A DNA stretch of 64,000 nt from Hydrogenophilaceae bacterium (GTDB lineage Bacteria; Pseudomonadota; Gammaproteobacteria; Burkholderiales; Thiobacillaceae). Under the pieces are notes generated by a model. The model saw only the letters and a list, made by a program, of their open reading frames with translations, did not search any database and was not told where the DNA came from. Below are positions 1 to 10,449 of the stretch, in pieces. Within the stretch, counting starts at the first letter, position 1, and each line of letters starts with the position of its first letter. The stretch lies in contig JANJWO010000007.1 in the NCBI GenBank assembly GCA_024709485.1, positions 1-64,000 on the forward strand. Direction: 5' to 3'. The position numbers and the translations under genes were made by a program.

Positions 1-464
<464 letters not shown>

Positions 465-530
465 TCAGCTCTATTAAAAAAATGAAAAGAACCGAACTTT
501 ACCAGCTATGAAAAATATAGTCAGGGGGAA

Positions 531-551
531 ATTTTAGGCGGCGCAGCCGCC
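531..551 (-). terminator. Possible terminator of tex
   Basis: On the minus strand GGCGGC-tgc-GCCGCC forms a six-pair hairpin, followed by TAAAATTT. It begins about 30 bases after the tex stop codon. The T tract is interrupted, so this is only a moderate candidate. Confidence 0.4.
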
Positions 552-582
552 GCGTCAGTGCGGGGGCGTGGCCCGCTTCCGG

Positions 583-2928
<2,346 letters not shown>

Positions 2929-3040
2929 GCTTGGACCTACAAACGATGGCCTCCGCGTGGCGAGACCGATGAGTGATTAGCGGGCCGCGTATTATGCCCA
3001 AATTCTCAAGCCCGTCGAAACTTCAGGGCGCTGCGCCCGC

Positions 3041-3069
3041 AAAAAAGCCGCCTCGCCGGCGGCTTTTTT
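3041..3069 (-). terminator. Intrinsic terminator of the outer-membrane barrel gene
   Basis: A perfect 12-pair inverted repeat, AAAAAAGCCGCC / GGCGGCTTTTTT, with a five-base loop. It lies 19 bases after the stop of the gene ending at 3089 and carries a U run on the minus-strand transcript. Because it is symmetric it could also stop transcription on the plus strand. Confidence 0.9.
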
Positions 3070-3088
3070 CTTGGCTGGCAGCACCCAA

Positions 3089-3781
3089 TCAGAAGTGATA
3101 CATCACGCCGACCCGCAAGGTGTGCTCGTCGTATTCCTGGCGCTCCTTGTAGCCTGCCCAGAGGGCCCGAACGGCAGTGACATCCTCTTTGCCGTAATCG
3201 GCATAGCGATACTCGGCACGCATCGACAACTGCTTACCGACGAAGTGCTCGACGCCCGCGCCAACCGTCCAGCCATGCTGCCAGGAAGTGTCCGAGGCGG
3301 AATCAGGCAGGCTGTAATATGTCCGCTTGATGTTGGCCGCCGCATAACCCGCTGTTGCATAAGCCAGGGTCTGGCCAGCGTTGAGCACATAGCCCAGTTT
3401 GGCCCTGATGGAGCCGGCTTCCTTCAACTCGGTTTTGACGGGGTAATCAGGGTCCGGAACACCTTCGTCCTTCTGCGGAGACTTGTCGTCGGCGCTGCGC
3501 CCTTCGAAGTCCGCCTCCATGCCAAGCACGAGATTGCCGCCAACACGCGTGTGGTAGCCGCCCAGCAGGCCGTAGACCGCACCCTTGGGCGTAGTTTCCT
3601 GGGTCCAGCCATTGGGCGTGCCACTCGAGTACTCCTTGCCGTCGTCCTGGCCGTCAACATAGCCCAGATAGGCGCCAACGTAAGGCCCCTGAAAACGGTC
3701 TGCCGCGCCGGCAATCATGGGCGCGGAAAGCAGCGTGCCCGCGATCAGCAATTGGATGGTAGTGCAAAGATTTGGCTGCAT
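3089..3781 (-). CDS. Small outer-membrane beta-barrel protein (OmpA/opacity-like porin family)
   Basis: 230 residues. The N-terminus is a Sec signal peptide ending near AGAADR. The mature protein starts with GPYVGAYLGYVDG, typical of eight-stranded outer-membrane barrels, and contains alternating aromatic/glycine strands such as YGLLGGYHT, AKLGYVL and MRAEYRYADYG. It ends in ...RVGVMYHF, with the C-terminal phenylalanine that is the usual barrel-assembly signal. A purine-rich site (CGGAGAATAAAAC) precedes the ATG. A strong terminator follows, so it is a single-gene unit. Its ligand or function cannot be told from sequence. Confidence 0.85.
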   Translation of the reverse strand: MQPNLCTTIQLLIAGTLLSAPMIAGAADRFQGPYVGAYLGYVDGQDDGKEYSSGTPNGWTQETTPKGAVYGLLGGYHTRVGGNLVLGMEADFEGRSADDKSPQKDEGVPDPDYPVKTELKEAGSIRAKLGYVLNAGQTLAYATAGYAAANIKRTYYSLPDSASDTSWQHGWTVGAGVEHFVGKQLSMRAEYRYADYGKEDVTAVRALWAGYKERQEYDEHTLRVGVMYHF

Positions 3782-4018
3782 GTTTTATTCTCCGATTATT
3801 GGTTGGCGGCTGGCCGAATGTCCGCAGGCGAGCCGGTTGTTCGTCACCTAGACAAGCTGGGCGCATGCCCGCCGCGCAAGCCGTGGTCACAAGCAAACGG
3901 GGCAAGGGCCTTGAGGTTCGCGGCAAGTTTACCCCAAGCAGCACTCGCATCATCCAAAACGCCATAGCCGGTCCCTCGATATCTGTTTCTTCGAAGCAAC
4001 ATGCGGCGGCACGGGGCG

Positions 4019-5734
4019 CTACGCCGCAACCGCCTCCAGCGCGCAGCTGATCCTGTTGCGTCCGCCTGCCTTGGACTGGTAGAGATACTTGTCGGCGGCG
4101 GAGATGAGCGCGTCCAGGTTGGGGTAATGCGGCTCACGCTGGGCCACGCCGAAGCTGGCGGTCATGGCGATTTCGGCGCCGGCGTGTTCGAGGCGGATGG
4201 CGGCGATGGCGGCGCGCAGCCTTTCCGCGAGCGCGGCTGCCTCGTCCAGGCTGGTTTCGGGCAGCAGCAGGATGAACTCCTCGCCGCCCCAGCGCGCCGC
4301 CACATCCTGCTGGCGAATGGCTTGGCTCACCGCCCGGGCCACGGCCGTCAGCGCCGCATCGCCGGCGGCGTGGCCGTAGGCGTCATTGATGTGCTTGAAG
4401 GAATCGATGTCCAGCAGGATGGCGGCAAGGTCGCGGCCGTTGCGCTGCGCGATATTCCAGATTGGCGTGGCCTTGGCGTAGAAGGCGCGGCGATTGTGCA
4501 TGCCGGTGAGCGGGTCGAGCGTGGCCAGCTGCTCGGCGCGCAGCTTTTCCTCCTGGCCGATGCGGAGCTGGTAGGTGAGCGCCAGCGCCAGCAGGGTGGC
4601 ATCGACCAGGATGCCCATGTCGACCGCGCGATAGGTCCAGACGTTGGCCGGGATGACGCCCCGCACGGCGAGCGCGGTGACGGCGGCGCCGATCATGGCG
4701 GCGATGGCCGCCAGCAGAAAATAGCGGGCCGGCGTCTTGCCCGAGCGCGCCGCCCACGCGCCCATGCCGAGCATGATGACGGGAAACAGCAGGGTGACGT
4801 CGAACGCCAGCAGCAGCGCGTAAAGCTGGCTGTCCATCAGCACGGTAACGAGCAGCAGGGAAGCGGCGGCGGCGATGTAGGCGAGCACCGCCTTGTACAT
4901 GCGCGGAAAATGCTCGCGTGCATCCAGGAAACTCAGGGCGAACAGCAGGCCGCTCGTCGCGTAGAGCACCATGAGGACGGGATTGGACCATTGCGCCCAT
5001 TGGAAGTGGTCGGGCCACAGCCAGCGGAAGCCGTGCCCGGTGTAGGCGGCGTTCATCAACAGGAAGGCGCCAAGATAGAGGGAATACGCGAGGTAGCGGC
5101 TGTCGCGCAGGCCGGCGGACAGCACGGCGTTGTAGACCAGCAGCGCGAACAGGAAGCCGTACAGGAAGCCGTAGCTGTAGGTTTCGAGCTGCTCGCGCGC
5201 CTGCGCCTGCGCTGCGCTCATGAGGTAGAGCGGGACCATCATCGGATCGGGCGTTTCCACGCGAATGAAGACCTCGGTGCCGCCCGCCGCGAAGTCGTGA
5301 TCGAATGCGTAATAGCGGCTGTCCACGGGGCGCGAGGCCAAGGGACTGCGGTCGCCGCTGCGGTACTCGGCGACGGGCCTGCCGTCCCGAACAAAATGCA
5401 CATCGACCCGATCGAGCCAGGCCGCTTCCACCGACAGCCGCAGCCTCGCCGCGGCGGCGGCGGGGTTGTCCACGCTGAAGTGGATCCAGGCCGGGCGCGC
5501 GCCGATGCCGAAGTTCAGAAAACCGGAAGGGCTGGGGGTGAATTTGCCGGCGCGCTGGGCGGCCACGGCCTGCGCCAGGGTGAGCGGACCGCCGCTTTCC
5601 TGGAGGTAATCGGCCTGGCGGCCGATCGCTTCGGTGCCGGTGTGCGCCGCGGAAATGGGCGCGCCCGCCGCGGCCACCCCCTGCAGCAGACTCGTGAACA
5701 GCAGAAACAGCAGGGCAATGGTACGGGCGAACAT
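4019..5734 (-). CDS. Membrane-bound diguanylate cyclase with 7TMR-DISM sensor
   Basis: Makes cyclic di-GMP from two GTP at the inner membrane. I start at the ATG at 5734 (571 residues), whose N-terminus MFARTIALLFLLF is a signal peptide; the frame extends to a TTG at 5767. A periplasmic 7TMR-DISM-type domain (about 40-185) is followed by seven hydrophobic segments (about 185-390) and a C-terminal GGDEF domain. The active site reads GGEEF (about 483-487), and RQQD five residues upstream is a product-inhibition I-site, so activity with feedback is expected. DISM sensors often bind carbohydrate-like or other small periplasmic ligands; the ligand here is unknown. It stands alone. Confidence 0.9.
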   Translation of the reverse strand: MFARTIALLFLLFTSLLQGVAAAGAPISAAHTGTEAIGRQADYLQESGGPLTLAQAVAAQRAGKFTPSPSGFLNFGIGARPAWIHFSVDNPAAAAARLRLSVEAAWLDRVDVHFVRDGRPVAEYRSGDRSPLASRPVDSRYYAFDHDFAAGGTEVFIRVETPDPMMVPLYLMSAAQAQAREQLETYSYGFLYGFLFALLVYNAVLSAGLRDSRYLAYSLYLGAFLLMNAAYTGHGFRWLWPDHFQWAQWSNPVLMVLYATSGLLFALSFLDAREHFPRMYKAVLAYIAAAASLLLVTVLMDSQLYALLLAFDVTLLFPVIMLGMGAWAARSGKTPARYFLLAAIAAMIGAAVTALAVRGVIPANVWTYRAVDMGILVDATLLALALTYQLRIGQEEKLRAEQLATLDPLTGMHNRRAFYAKATPIWNIAQRNGRDLAAILLDIDSFKHINDAYGHAAGDAALTAVARAVSQAIRQQDVAARWGGEEFILLLPETSLDEAAALAERLRAAIAAIRLEHAGAEIAMTASFGVAQREPHYPNLDALISAADKYLYQSKAGGRNRISCALEAVAA

Positions 5735-5911
5735 CGGTCGCGCACGCGGCGCTTGGCTAGTCTGCAACTGGATGCATTATATCAGCGCCGCCCTGGCCAT
5801 CCGGACCGGCGGACGCCAAACGTTTCGCCCCTTTACCTGCACGCTGCCTTCCCTCTAAAATCCGCGCGCCATCGACTTCATAGCCTGCGCTCCCTCTTTT
5901 CCCGGCGCGCC

Positions 5912-6292
5912 ATGAGCAATCCCTGCCTGCAATGCGGCGCCTGCTGCGCTTTTTTTCGCGTGTCGTTCTACTGGAGCGAGGCCGAGCCTTTTCTCAGCGG
6001 CACCGTGCCGCCCGAGCTGACCGAGCCGCTGACCCCTCAGCGCGTGGCCATGCGCGGCACGCTTTGCGCGCCCGCGCGCTGCACCGCTCTGGACGGGGAA
6101 GTGGGGGAAGCGGTGAGCTGCGCCATCTACCCCAAGCGCCCCAGCCCCTGCCGCGAGCTGGAGCCGTGGGATGCGGCCGGCCAACCGGACGAGAAATGCA
6201 CCCGCGCCCGCGCCGCCCACAACCTGCCGCCGCTCGACCCGACGCAGGACAAGCCGCTGAGCCCCGGCACGCCGTGGCCGAACGCGGCCTAG
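5912..6292 (+). CDS. YkgJ-family cysteine-cluster protein
   Basis: 126 residues. The N-terminus CLQCGACC and further cysteines (LCAPARC, SCAIYPKRPSPC, KCTRAR) give the pattern of the YkgJ/CxxCxxCC zinc- or iron-binding cluster family, whose function is unknown. The ATG at 5912 precedes the first cysteine motif directly, as in homologues; upstream in-frame sequence is antisense to the neighbouring cyclase gene. No signal peptide, so probably cytosolic. It is divergent from the diguanylate cyclase gene. Confidence 0.85.
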   Translation: MSNPCLQCGACCAFFRVSFYWSEAEPFLSGTVPPELTEPLTPQRVAMRGTLCAPARCTALDGEVGEAVSCAIYPKRPSPCRELEPWDAAGQPDEKCTRARAAHNLPPLDPTQDKPLSPGTPWPNAA

Positions 6293-6380
6293 CTGCGAGG
6301 CTTGTGCGGCAGCGGCGCGGCAAGCAAGAATCGGGGACACGAAACGGCGCGCAACCCGCCGCGCCAAGGCAGCGGCAAGG

Positions 6381-6632
6381 CTAGCTTTTTTGCGCCGGCT
6401 TGCGGCCGGCGGCCGGCGGCGGGATATAGCCGGCAATGCGGCACAGAAAGCCCTCGATGGGCTTGCCCTTGTTGAAACGGGTCACGCTGCACTGGGAGAT
6501 TTCACCCCGCTGCGACAGATCGGTGAGCGAGAAGCGGACCTGGGTGAGCGAAATGCCCGTTTTCGCCGCAATCTCGGAATCGAGCAACTGGCCGTGTTTT
6601 TTCAGGCATTGGAGAATGGTAGTGCTATCCAT
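6381..6632 (-). CDS. Small winged-helix protein, putative transcriptional regulator
   Basis: 83 residues. The ATG at 6632 is chosen because GAGGAAAT sits six bases upstream; an in-frame start at 6668 lacks such a site. The body has the pattern of a winged helix: ILQCLKKHGQLLDSEIAAKTGISLTQVRFSLTDLSQRG, with a basic wing, ending in a proline/lysine-rich tail. It could bind DNA as a small regulator, but no family name is certain. A promoter-like TATAAT and a terminator hairpin lie between 6713 and 6766 in its leader, so expression may be attenuated. Confidence 0.7.
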   Translation of the reverse strand: MDSTTILQCLKKHGQLLDSEIAAKTGISLTQVRFSLTDLSQRGEISQCSVTRFNKGKPIEGFLCRIAGYIPPPAAGRKPAQKS

Positions 6633-6712
6633 CACGATTTCCTCAGTGAAAATGAATGGAGTGCCCACGCCGACGACATCTGCATATCGCCTGCATGAAG
6701 GCCAGGAACCAC

Positions 6713-6746
6713 AAAAAAACCAAAGGCCGCCCTGAACAAGGCGGCC
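6713..6746 (-). terminator. Orphan intrinsic terminator or attenuator
   Basis: On the minus strand GGCCGCC-ttgttcag-GGCGGCC forms a seven-pair hairpin followed by TTTGGTTTTTTT. No minus-strand gene lies upstream of it within 2 kb. It therefore ends either a small RNA or the leader of the winged-helix gene at 6632. Confidence 0.75.
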
Positions 6747-6760
6747 CGATTAAGTTATTG

Positions 6761-6790
6761 ATTATACAGATTTATTGATTTATGTGCCAG
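6761..6790 (-). promoter_or_regulatory. Candidate sigma-70 promoter facing left
   Basis: TATAAT at 6766-6761 (minus strand), with CTGGCA (4 of 6 to consensus) 18 bases upstream. The predicted start, near 6754, would lead straight into the terminator hairpin at 6746-6713. Confidence 0.45.
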
Positions 6791-7023
6791 CACCCGGCAA
6801 ACCGGCCGTCCATGGCCGCTTAGCCCGGATAGGCATCGGTTCACGGGACGCCCGCAGGCCGATCTGCCGGCGGATTTGCCTACCCCGCGCCAGGCCAATC
6901 CGAGGGAGGCGCAAAGATGCCCAATCGGCCGCCGGCCAGCCGCCGCCCTTCCTGCTCGCGCAATCCGGCGCGATTGGTTAAACTGCGCCGCCCTTGTCAA
7001 CGCCGCCGAGCGAGAATCCAGAC

Positions 7024-7914
7024 ATGAAAGACCGTTTGTTCGTGCTGCTGCAGTATCCGCTGCCGCATCACTTTTTGTCCCGACTGGTGATGCTGCTGAC
7101 CCGCCTGCGCATGGGTCCGGTGACGCGCTGGATGATTGCGCTCTTCGTGCGCCGCTTCAATATCAATCTGGCCGAGGCGGCGGAAACCTCGATTGCGGCC
7201 TATCCCAGCTTCAACCGCTTTTTCACGCGCGCGCTCAAGCCGGGCGCGCGCCCCGTCGTCGGCGGTGAACTTGAAATCGCCTGTCCGGTGGACGGCGCGG
7301 TGAGCCAGGCCGGCGCCATCGCGAAGGGTCGGCTGTACCAGGCCAAGGGCCACGACTACACGCTGGAGGCGCTGCTGGGCGGGGACGCGCAGCTGGCCGA
7401 AGCCTTCGCCAACGGCAGCTTCGCCACGATTTACCTGTCGCCGCGCGACTACCACCGCATCCACATGCCGGATGCCGGCCGGCTGCGCCGCATGCTGTAT
7501 GTGCCCGGCCGCCTGTTCAGCGTGAACACCGTCACCGCGCAGCGGGTGCCGGGGCTGTTCGCGCGCAACGAGCGCATGATCTGCGTGTTCGACACCGCGC
7601 ACGGCCCCATGGCCGTGATCCTGGTCGGGGCGCTGTTCGTCGGCAGCATGGAGACGGTGTGGGGCGCCCCGCCGGCATGGCTCAAGCTGCACGAAGCGAA
7701 CCGGCCGCATGCGCACGCCGGCGCGAAATACGCGGACTACGCGCTGCATGACGAGCCGATCCTGCTGGCGCGCGGCGAGGAAATGGGCCGCTTCAACATG
7801 GGCTCGACGGTGATCCTGCTGTTCGCCGAAAACGCCATGCGGCTGGATGCCGCCATGCGCGAAGGCGAGCCGGTGAAGCTCGGCCAGCGCATCGGCACCT
7901 GGAACGCCGCCTGA
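7024..7914 (+). CDS. psd: Phosphatidylserine decarboxylase proenzyme
   Basis: Decarboxylates phosphatidylserine to phosphatidylethanolamine at the inner membrane, the last step of PE synthesis. 296 residues from the ATG at 7024 (an in-frame start at 6994 is less likely). The self-cleavage site is visible as MGST in FNMGSTVILL near the C-terminus; the serine becomes the pyruvoyl cofactor. Other family marks are CPVDGAVSQAG, the SPRDYHRIHMP block with the conserved histidines, and FVGSMETVWG. Length fits the proteobacterial type I enzyme. It is followed by a strongly structured spacer. Confidence 0.96.
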   Translation: MKDRLFVLLQYPLPHHFLSRLVMLLTRLRMGPVTRWMIALFVRRFNINLAEAAETSIAAYPSFNRFFTRALKPGARPVVGGELEIACPVDGAVSQAGAIAKGRLYQAKGHDYTLEALLGGDAQLAEAFANGSFATIYLSPRDYHRIHMPDAGRLRRMLYVPGRLFSVNTVTAQRVPGLFARNERMICVFDTAHGPMAVILVGALFVGSMETVWGAPPAWLKLHEANRPHAHAGAKYADYALHDEPILLARGEEMGRFNMGSTVILLFAENAMRLDAAMREGEPVKLGQRIGTWNAA

Positions 7915-7922
7915 CCGCTGCA

Positions 7923-7988
7923 ATTCCCGCCTCCCGGCGCCGTAACCGGCTTCCGGGAACGGCGCCGACCCCGCGCCAGGGCGGGAAT
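7923..7988. repeat. Nested inverted repeat (cruciform-like)
   Basis: Three stems sit one inside another: ATTCCCGCC (7923-7931) with GGCGGGAAT (7980-7988); CGGCGCCGT (7935-7943) with ACGGCGCCG (7959-7967); and CCGG (7946-7949) with CCGG (7953-7956). The two longer stems are perfect nine-base matches. There is no T tract, so it is not a classical terminator, although it begins only nine bases after psd. Confidence 0.8.
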
Positions 7989-8093
7989 CCCTGGCCGGCG
8001 CCTCGTCCGGCATCGAAAGGCGGCGCGATTGTTTACAATCTGCACATTCCGGGCGGCCAGGCCGCAAATCCCCGAACACGATAAGGAACCATC

Positions 8094-8546
8094 ATGACCC
8101 TGTCCCTGTTTCTGCATGCGCTGAGCGTCGTCGTCTGGGTGGGCGGCATGTTCTTCGCCTATCTGTGCCTGCGCCCCGTCGCCGCCAGCGTGCTGGAGCC
8201 GCCGCAGCGCCTGAGCCTGTGGGCCGGCGTGTTCGACCGCTTCTTTCCCTGGGTGTGGGCCTCGGTCATCCTCATCCTGCTGTCCGGCCTGCACATGTTT
8301 TTCGCGATGGGCGGCGCCAGCGCCCCCCACTACACGCGCACCATGCTCGCGCTCGGCGTGATCATGATGCTGATCTTCGGCCATGTGTTCTTTTCGCCCT
8401 ACAAGAAGCTCAAGCGCGCGGTGGCAGCGCAGGACTGGCCGGGCGGCGGCGCGGCCCTGACTCAGATACGCAAGCTCATCGGCGTCAACCTCGCGCTCGG
8501 TCTCGTGACCATCGCCGTAGTGTTCCTGGGCCGGGCAATGGCATGA
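8094..8546 (+). CDS. CopD-domain integral membrane protein
   Basis: 150 residues with four hydrophobic segments (about 4-28, 45-68, 78-98 and 122-145). The start MTLSLFLHALSVVVWVGGMFFAYLCLRP contains the H..S...W.GG.FF pattern of CopD/PcoD-like proteins, and a second conserved histidine occurs at GLHMFF. ATAAGGAACC precedes the ATG. CopD members are associated with copper handling or with haem-linked membrane roles; a short solo copy such as this cannot be assigned a substrate. A small c-type cytochrome gene follows on the same strand, which may hint at respiratory biogenesis (inference). Confidence 0.8.
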   Translation: MTLSLFLHALSVVVWVGGMFFAYLCLRPVAASVLEPPQRLSLWAGVFDRFFPWVWASVILILLSGLHMFFAMGGASAPHYTRTMLALGVIMMLIFGHVFFSPYKKLKRAVAAQDWPGGGAALTQIRKLIGVNLALGLVTIAVVFLGRAMA

Positions 8547-8629
8547 ACCCTGCCGAAACCGGAACAGACCGCCCGCCGGCGCCTTGCCGCTGGCCTTGCG
8601 CGAACCACATGATGCGGATTCATTTCCCC

Positions 8630-8992
8630 ATGCGAAACATCAGAACAACCTCTCTTGCCGCCCTCCTTGTGCTGGCCATGCCCGCCCTTGCCGGCAAGCT
8701 GGTCGATGCCCCGCCGCCGCCGCCGATGCCCGACAACGTGCCCGAGGCGGAGGCGGCGCCGCCGCAGCCGGCCATCCGGAAAAGCGTGGGCCTGGGCCAG
8801 CTTTTGTACGAAAACCACTGCGTAAGCTGCCATGAAAGCGGCGTTCACATCCGCAGCCGCCATGCGGTCAGGACGCTGCCGCAATTGCGCGAGACGGTGG
8901 TGCGCTGGTCGGAATACGCGCGGCTGCAATGGCGCGCGGAGGAGATCGACGCCGTCGTGCGCTACCTCAACGACAGCTTCTACCACTACTAG
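8630..8992 (+). CDS. Small periplasmic mono-haem c-type cytochrome
   Basis: 120 residues. The start at 8630 gives a compact signal peptide (MRNIRTTSLAALLVLAMPALA); in-frame ATGs at 8609 and 8612 are alternatives. A proline-rich linker (about 25-47) leads to a single haem-attachment motif CVSCH (about 63-67). No obvious methionine axial ligand is visible downstream in the usual spacing, which is unusual. The C-terminal half has the helical pattern of class I cytochromes (IDAVVRYLNDSFY). It follows the CopD-like gene by about 80 bases and may be co-transcribed. Its electron partner is unknown. Confidence 0.8.
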   Translation: MRNIRTTSLAALLVLAMPALAGKLVDAPPPPPMPDNVPEAEAAPPQPAIRKSVGLGQLLYENHCVSCHESGVHIRSRHAVRTLPQLRETVVRWSEYARLQWRAEEIDAVVRYLNDSFYHY

Positions 8993-9058
8993 CTTTACCT
9001 GCGGCCGCCGCGCGCCTGAACGCGCGCCCGGAGGCGCGCTCGCGCCCGAATGGCGGCG

Positions 9059-9403
9059 CTAGCGGCGATAGTCGCGGTCCCGATCGCGGTCCCGATCCCG
9101 ATCGCGGTCATAGCGGCCGTCGCCGCCATCGGGGTGATACTTGTACCGGATTTCGTGCGGATAGCGGTCGCGCGGCAGATCCTGCCAGGGCCCGCCCTTG
9201 TTGCGCGCGTAGCGCCAGACGTGGTCGTGCTCGTGGTAGAAGTAGTAGAACCCGCCATAAAAGTAGTAAGGATAGACGTCGAGTTCGACCACCGCGGGCA
9301 GCGCGGGCGCCACCACGACAGCCTGGCCGTGATCGGCGGGCGCCACCACGCAACCCGCCAGCAACAGCGCCGCCAGCAGCGGCACCCTGGAAAGCCTGTG
9401 CAT
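9059..9403 (-). CDS. Small lipoprotein with Asp-Arg repeat tail
   Basis: 114 residues. The start at 9403 is favoured because AGGAG lies seven bases upstream; the ATG at 9409 would be too close. A lipoprotein signal with LLLAGC places the lipidated cysteine near residue 18. The middle is rich in tyrosine and phenylalanine (YPYYFYGGFYYFYHEHDHVWRY), and RNKGGPWQ resembles a motif seen in small proteobacterial envelope lipoproteins. The C-terminus ends in five tandem Asp-Arg pairs, encoded by a simple CGGTCC/CGATC-type DNA repeat. Function unknown. Confidence 0.75.
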   Translation of the reverse strand: MHRLSRVPLLAALLLAGCVVAPADHGQAVVVAPALPAVVELDVYPYYFYGGFYYFYHEHDHVWRYARNKGGPWQDLPRDRYPHEIRYKYHPDGGDGRYDRDRDRDRDRDRDYRR

Positions 9404-9632
9404 TTTCATACTCCTGTCTGGACTTGCCGGCAAACCAGGCGGCCGGGTGCTCGACCAGGCCCTGCGAGGGTCGCAAGGCGGGAGCATTCCTGCCGCCTGC
9501 TCGTTCTTGAAAGCTAGCACACGCCATTCGAACCGCAAGCGGCAAAGCGTGCCTGAGAATTCCGCCGCAGCTCAGGATGGAAAAGCGGGTTTTCTGCCCT
9601 CGAACGAAGGCAGCAAGCAACGGGCGCGGCGC

Positions 9633-10325
9633 CTACCAGGGAATCTCGCTGCCGTTGTAGCGAAAAAATCGTCCACTCATGCTCATGTCGAAACCCTCCG
9701 CCAGGCTGCGCATGCCGGCAACGCTTTCTTCCGGCATGAGCGGCGCATCGCTCCCGCCCATGCGGGTCCTGACCCAGCCCGGGTGCAGCAGCAGCACACC
9801 GACGCCCCGCTCCTTCAGCGCGATCGACAGGCCCTTCATGGCGGCGTTGAGCGCGGTTTTGCTGGAGCGGTAATAGTAGTCGCCGGGCGCCTCGATCTCG
9901 GCGATGGACCCCATGTGGCTGGTCATGTTGACGATCAGGCGCCGGGAACTGGCGGCCACCTGATCGGCAAGGGCTTCGGCCACGCGCATGGGCCCGAGGG
10001 TGTTCACCTCGAAAGTCTGCATCCAGGTTTCGTAGCGGATCTCCTGGATGCGGGCATACTTCTCGAAATATACGCCGGCATTGTTGATCAGCACGTCGAT
10101 GGGCGCGCCCTTCAATTCGTTCCGCAACGCCTGCAACGACCCCGCCTGCGTCACGTCGAGGCGGTGCACGCTGATCCCGGGATAACGACCGGCGAGTTCC
10201 TGCAACGCTTCCGCCGCCTGTGGGCGGCGGCAGGTGGCAAACACGCGCCAGCCCGCATCAGCATACTGGCGGCACCACTCCAGGCCGATGCCGCGGCTGG
10301 ACCCGGTTACAAGCGCGCTGGCCAT
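9633..10325 (-). CDS. SDR-family NAD(P)-dependent oxidoreductase
   Basis: 230 residues, a classical short-chain dehydrogenase with a Rossmann fold. It has the cofactor motif TGSSRGIG (about 7-14), NNAG (about 81-84), a catalytic serine in NMTSHMGS and the YxxSK equivalent in YYYRSSK. The arrangement is closest to the C-factor/YciK-type SDRs. A GGAGG-like site lies upstream of the ATG. Substrate unknown. It is divergent from the 10450 lipoprotein gene. Confidence 0.9.
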   Translation of the reverse strand: MASALVTGSSRGIGLEWCRQYADAGWRVFATCRRPQAAEALQELAGRYPGISVHRLDVTQAGSLQALRNELKGAPIDVLINNAGVYFEKYARIQEIRYETWMQTFEVNTLGPMRVAEALADQVAASSRRLIVNMTSHMGSIAEIEAPGDYYYRSSKTALNAAMKGLSIALKERGVGVLLLHPGWVRTRMGGSDAPLMPEESVAGMRSLAEGFDMSMSGRFFRYNGSEIPW

Positions 10326-10449
10326 GAAAACCTCCTTGGAATTTTGTGCTACCTGAATTCACGCAATGAACAATAATTAGCGTGAACAGGCCCTAACAGA
10401 AAGAGGAGTGTGGGGGAGCCATGGAAGCAACCGCCATAGGCGCGCCGCG

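Larger units (their letters stand above)
6633..7023. other. Gene-free interval between the winged-helix gene and psd
   Basis: About 390 bases with no convincing gene. It contains a T-run terminator hairpin on the minus strand (6713-6746), a TATAAT-like box on the same strand (6761-6766), and a conspicuously A/T-rich patch (about 6745-6785) in an otherwise GC-rich setting. The part nearest psd (6790-7020) shows only short GC palindromes and no clear promoter. Confidence 0.6.

Noticed and set aside
9059-9130. CGGTCC/CGATC-type simple repeat as a mobile element or CRISPR
   Set aside because: It is in frame and encodes the Asp-Arg tail of the lipoprotein.
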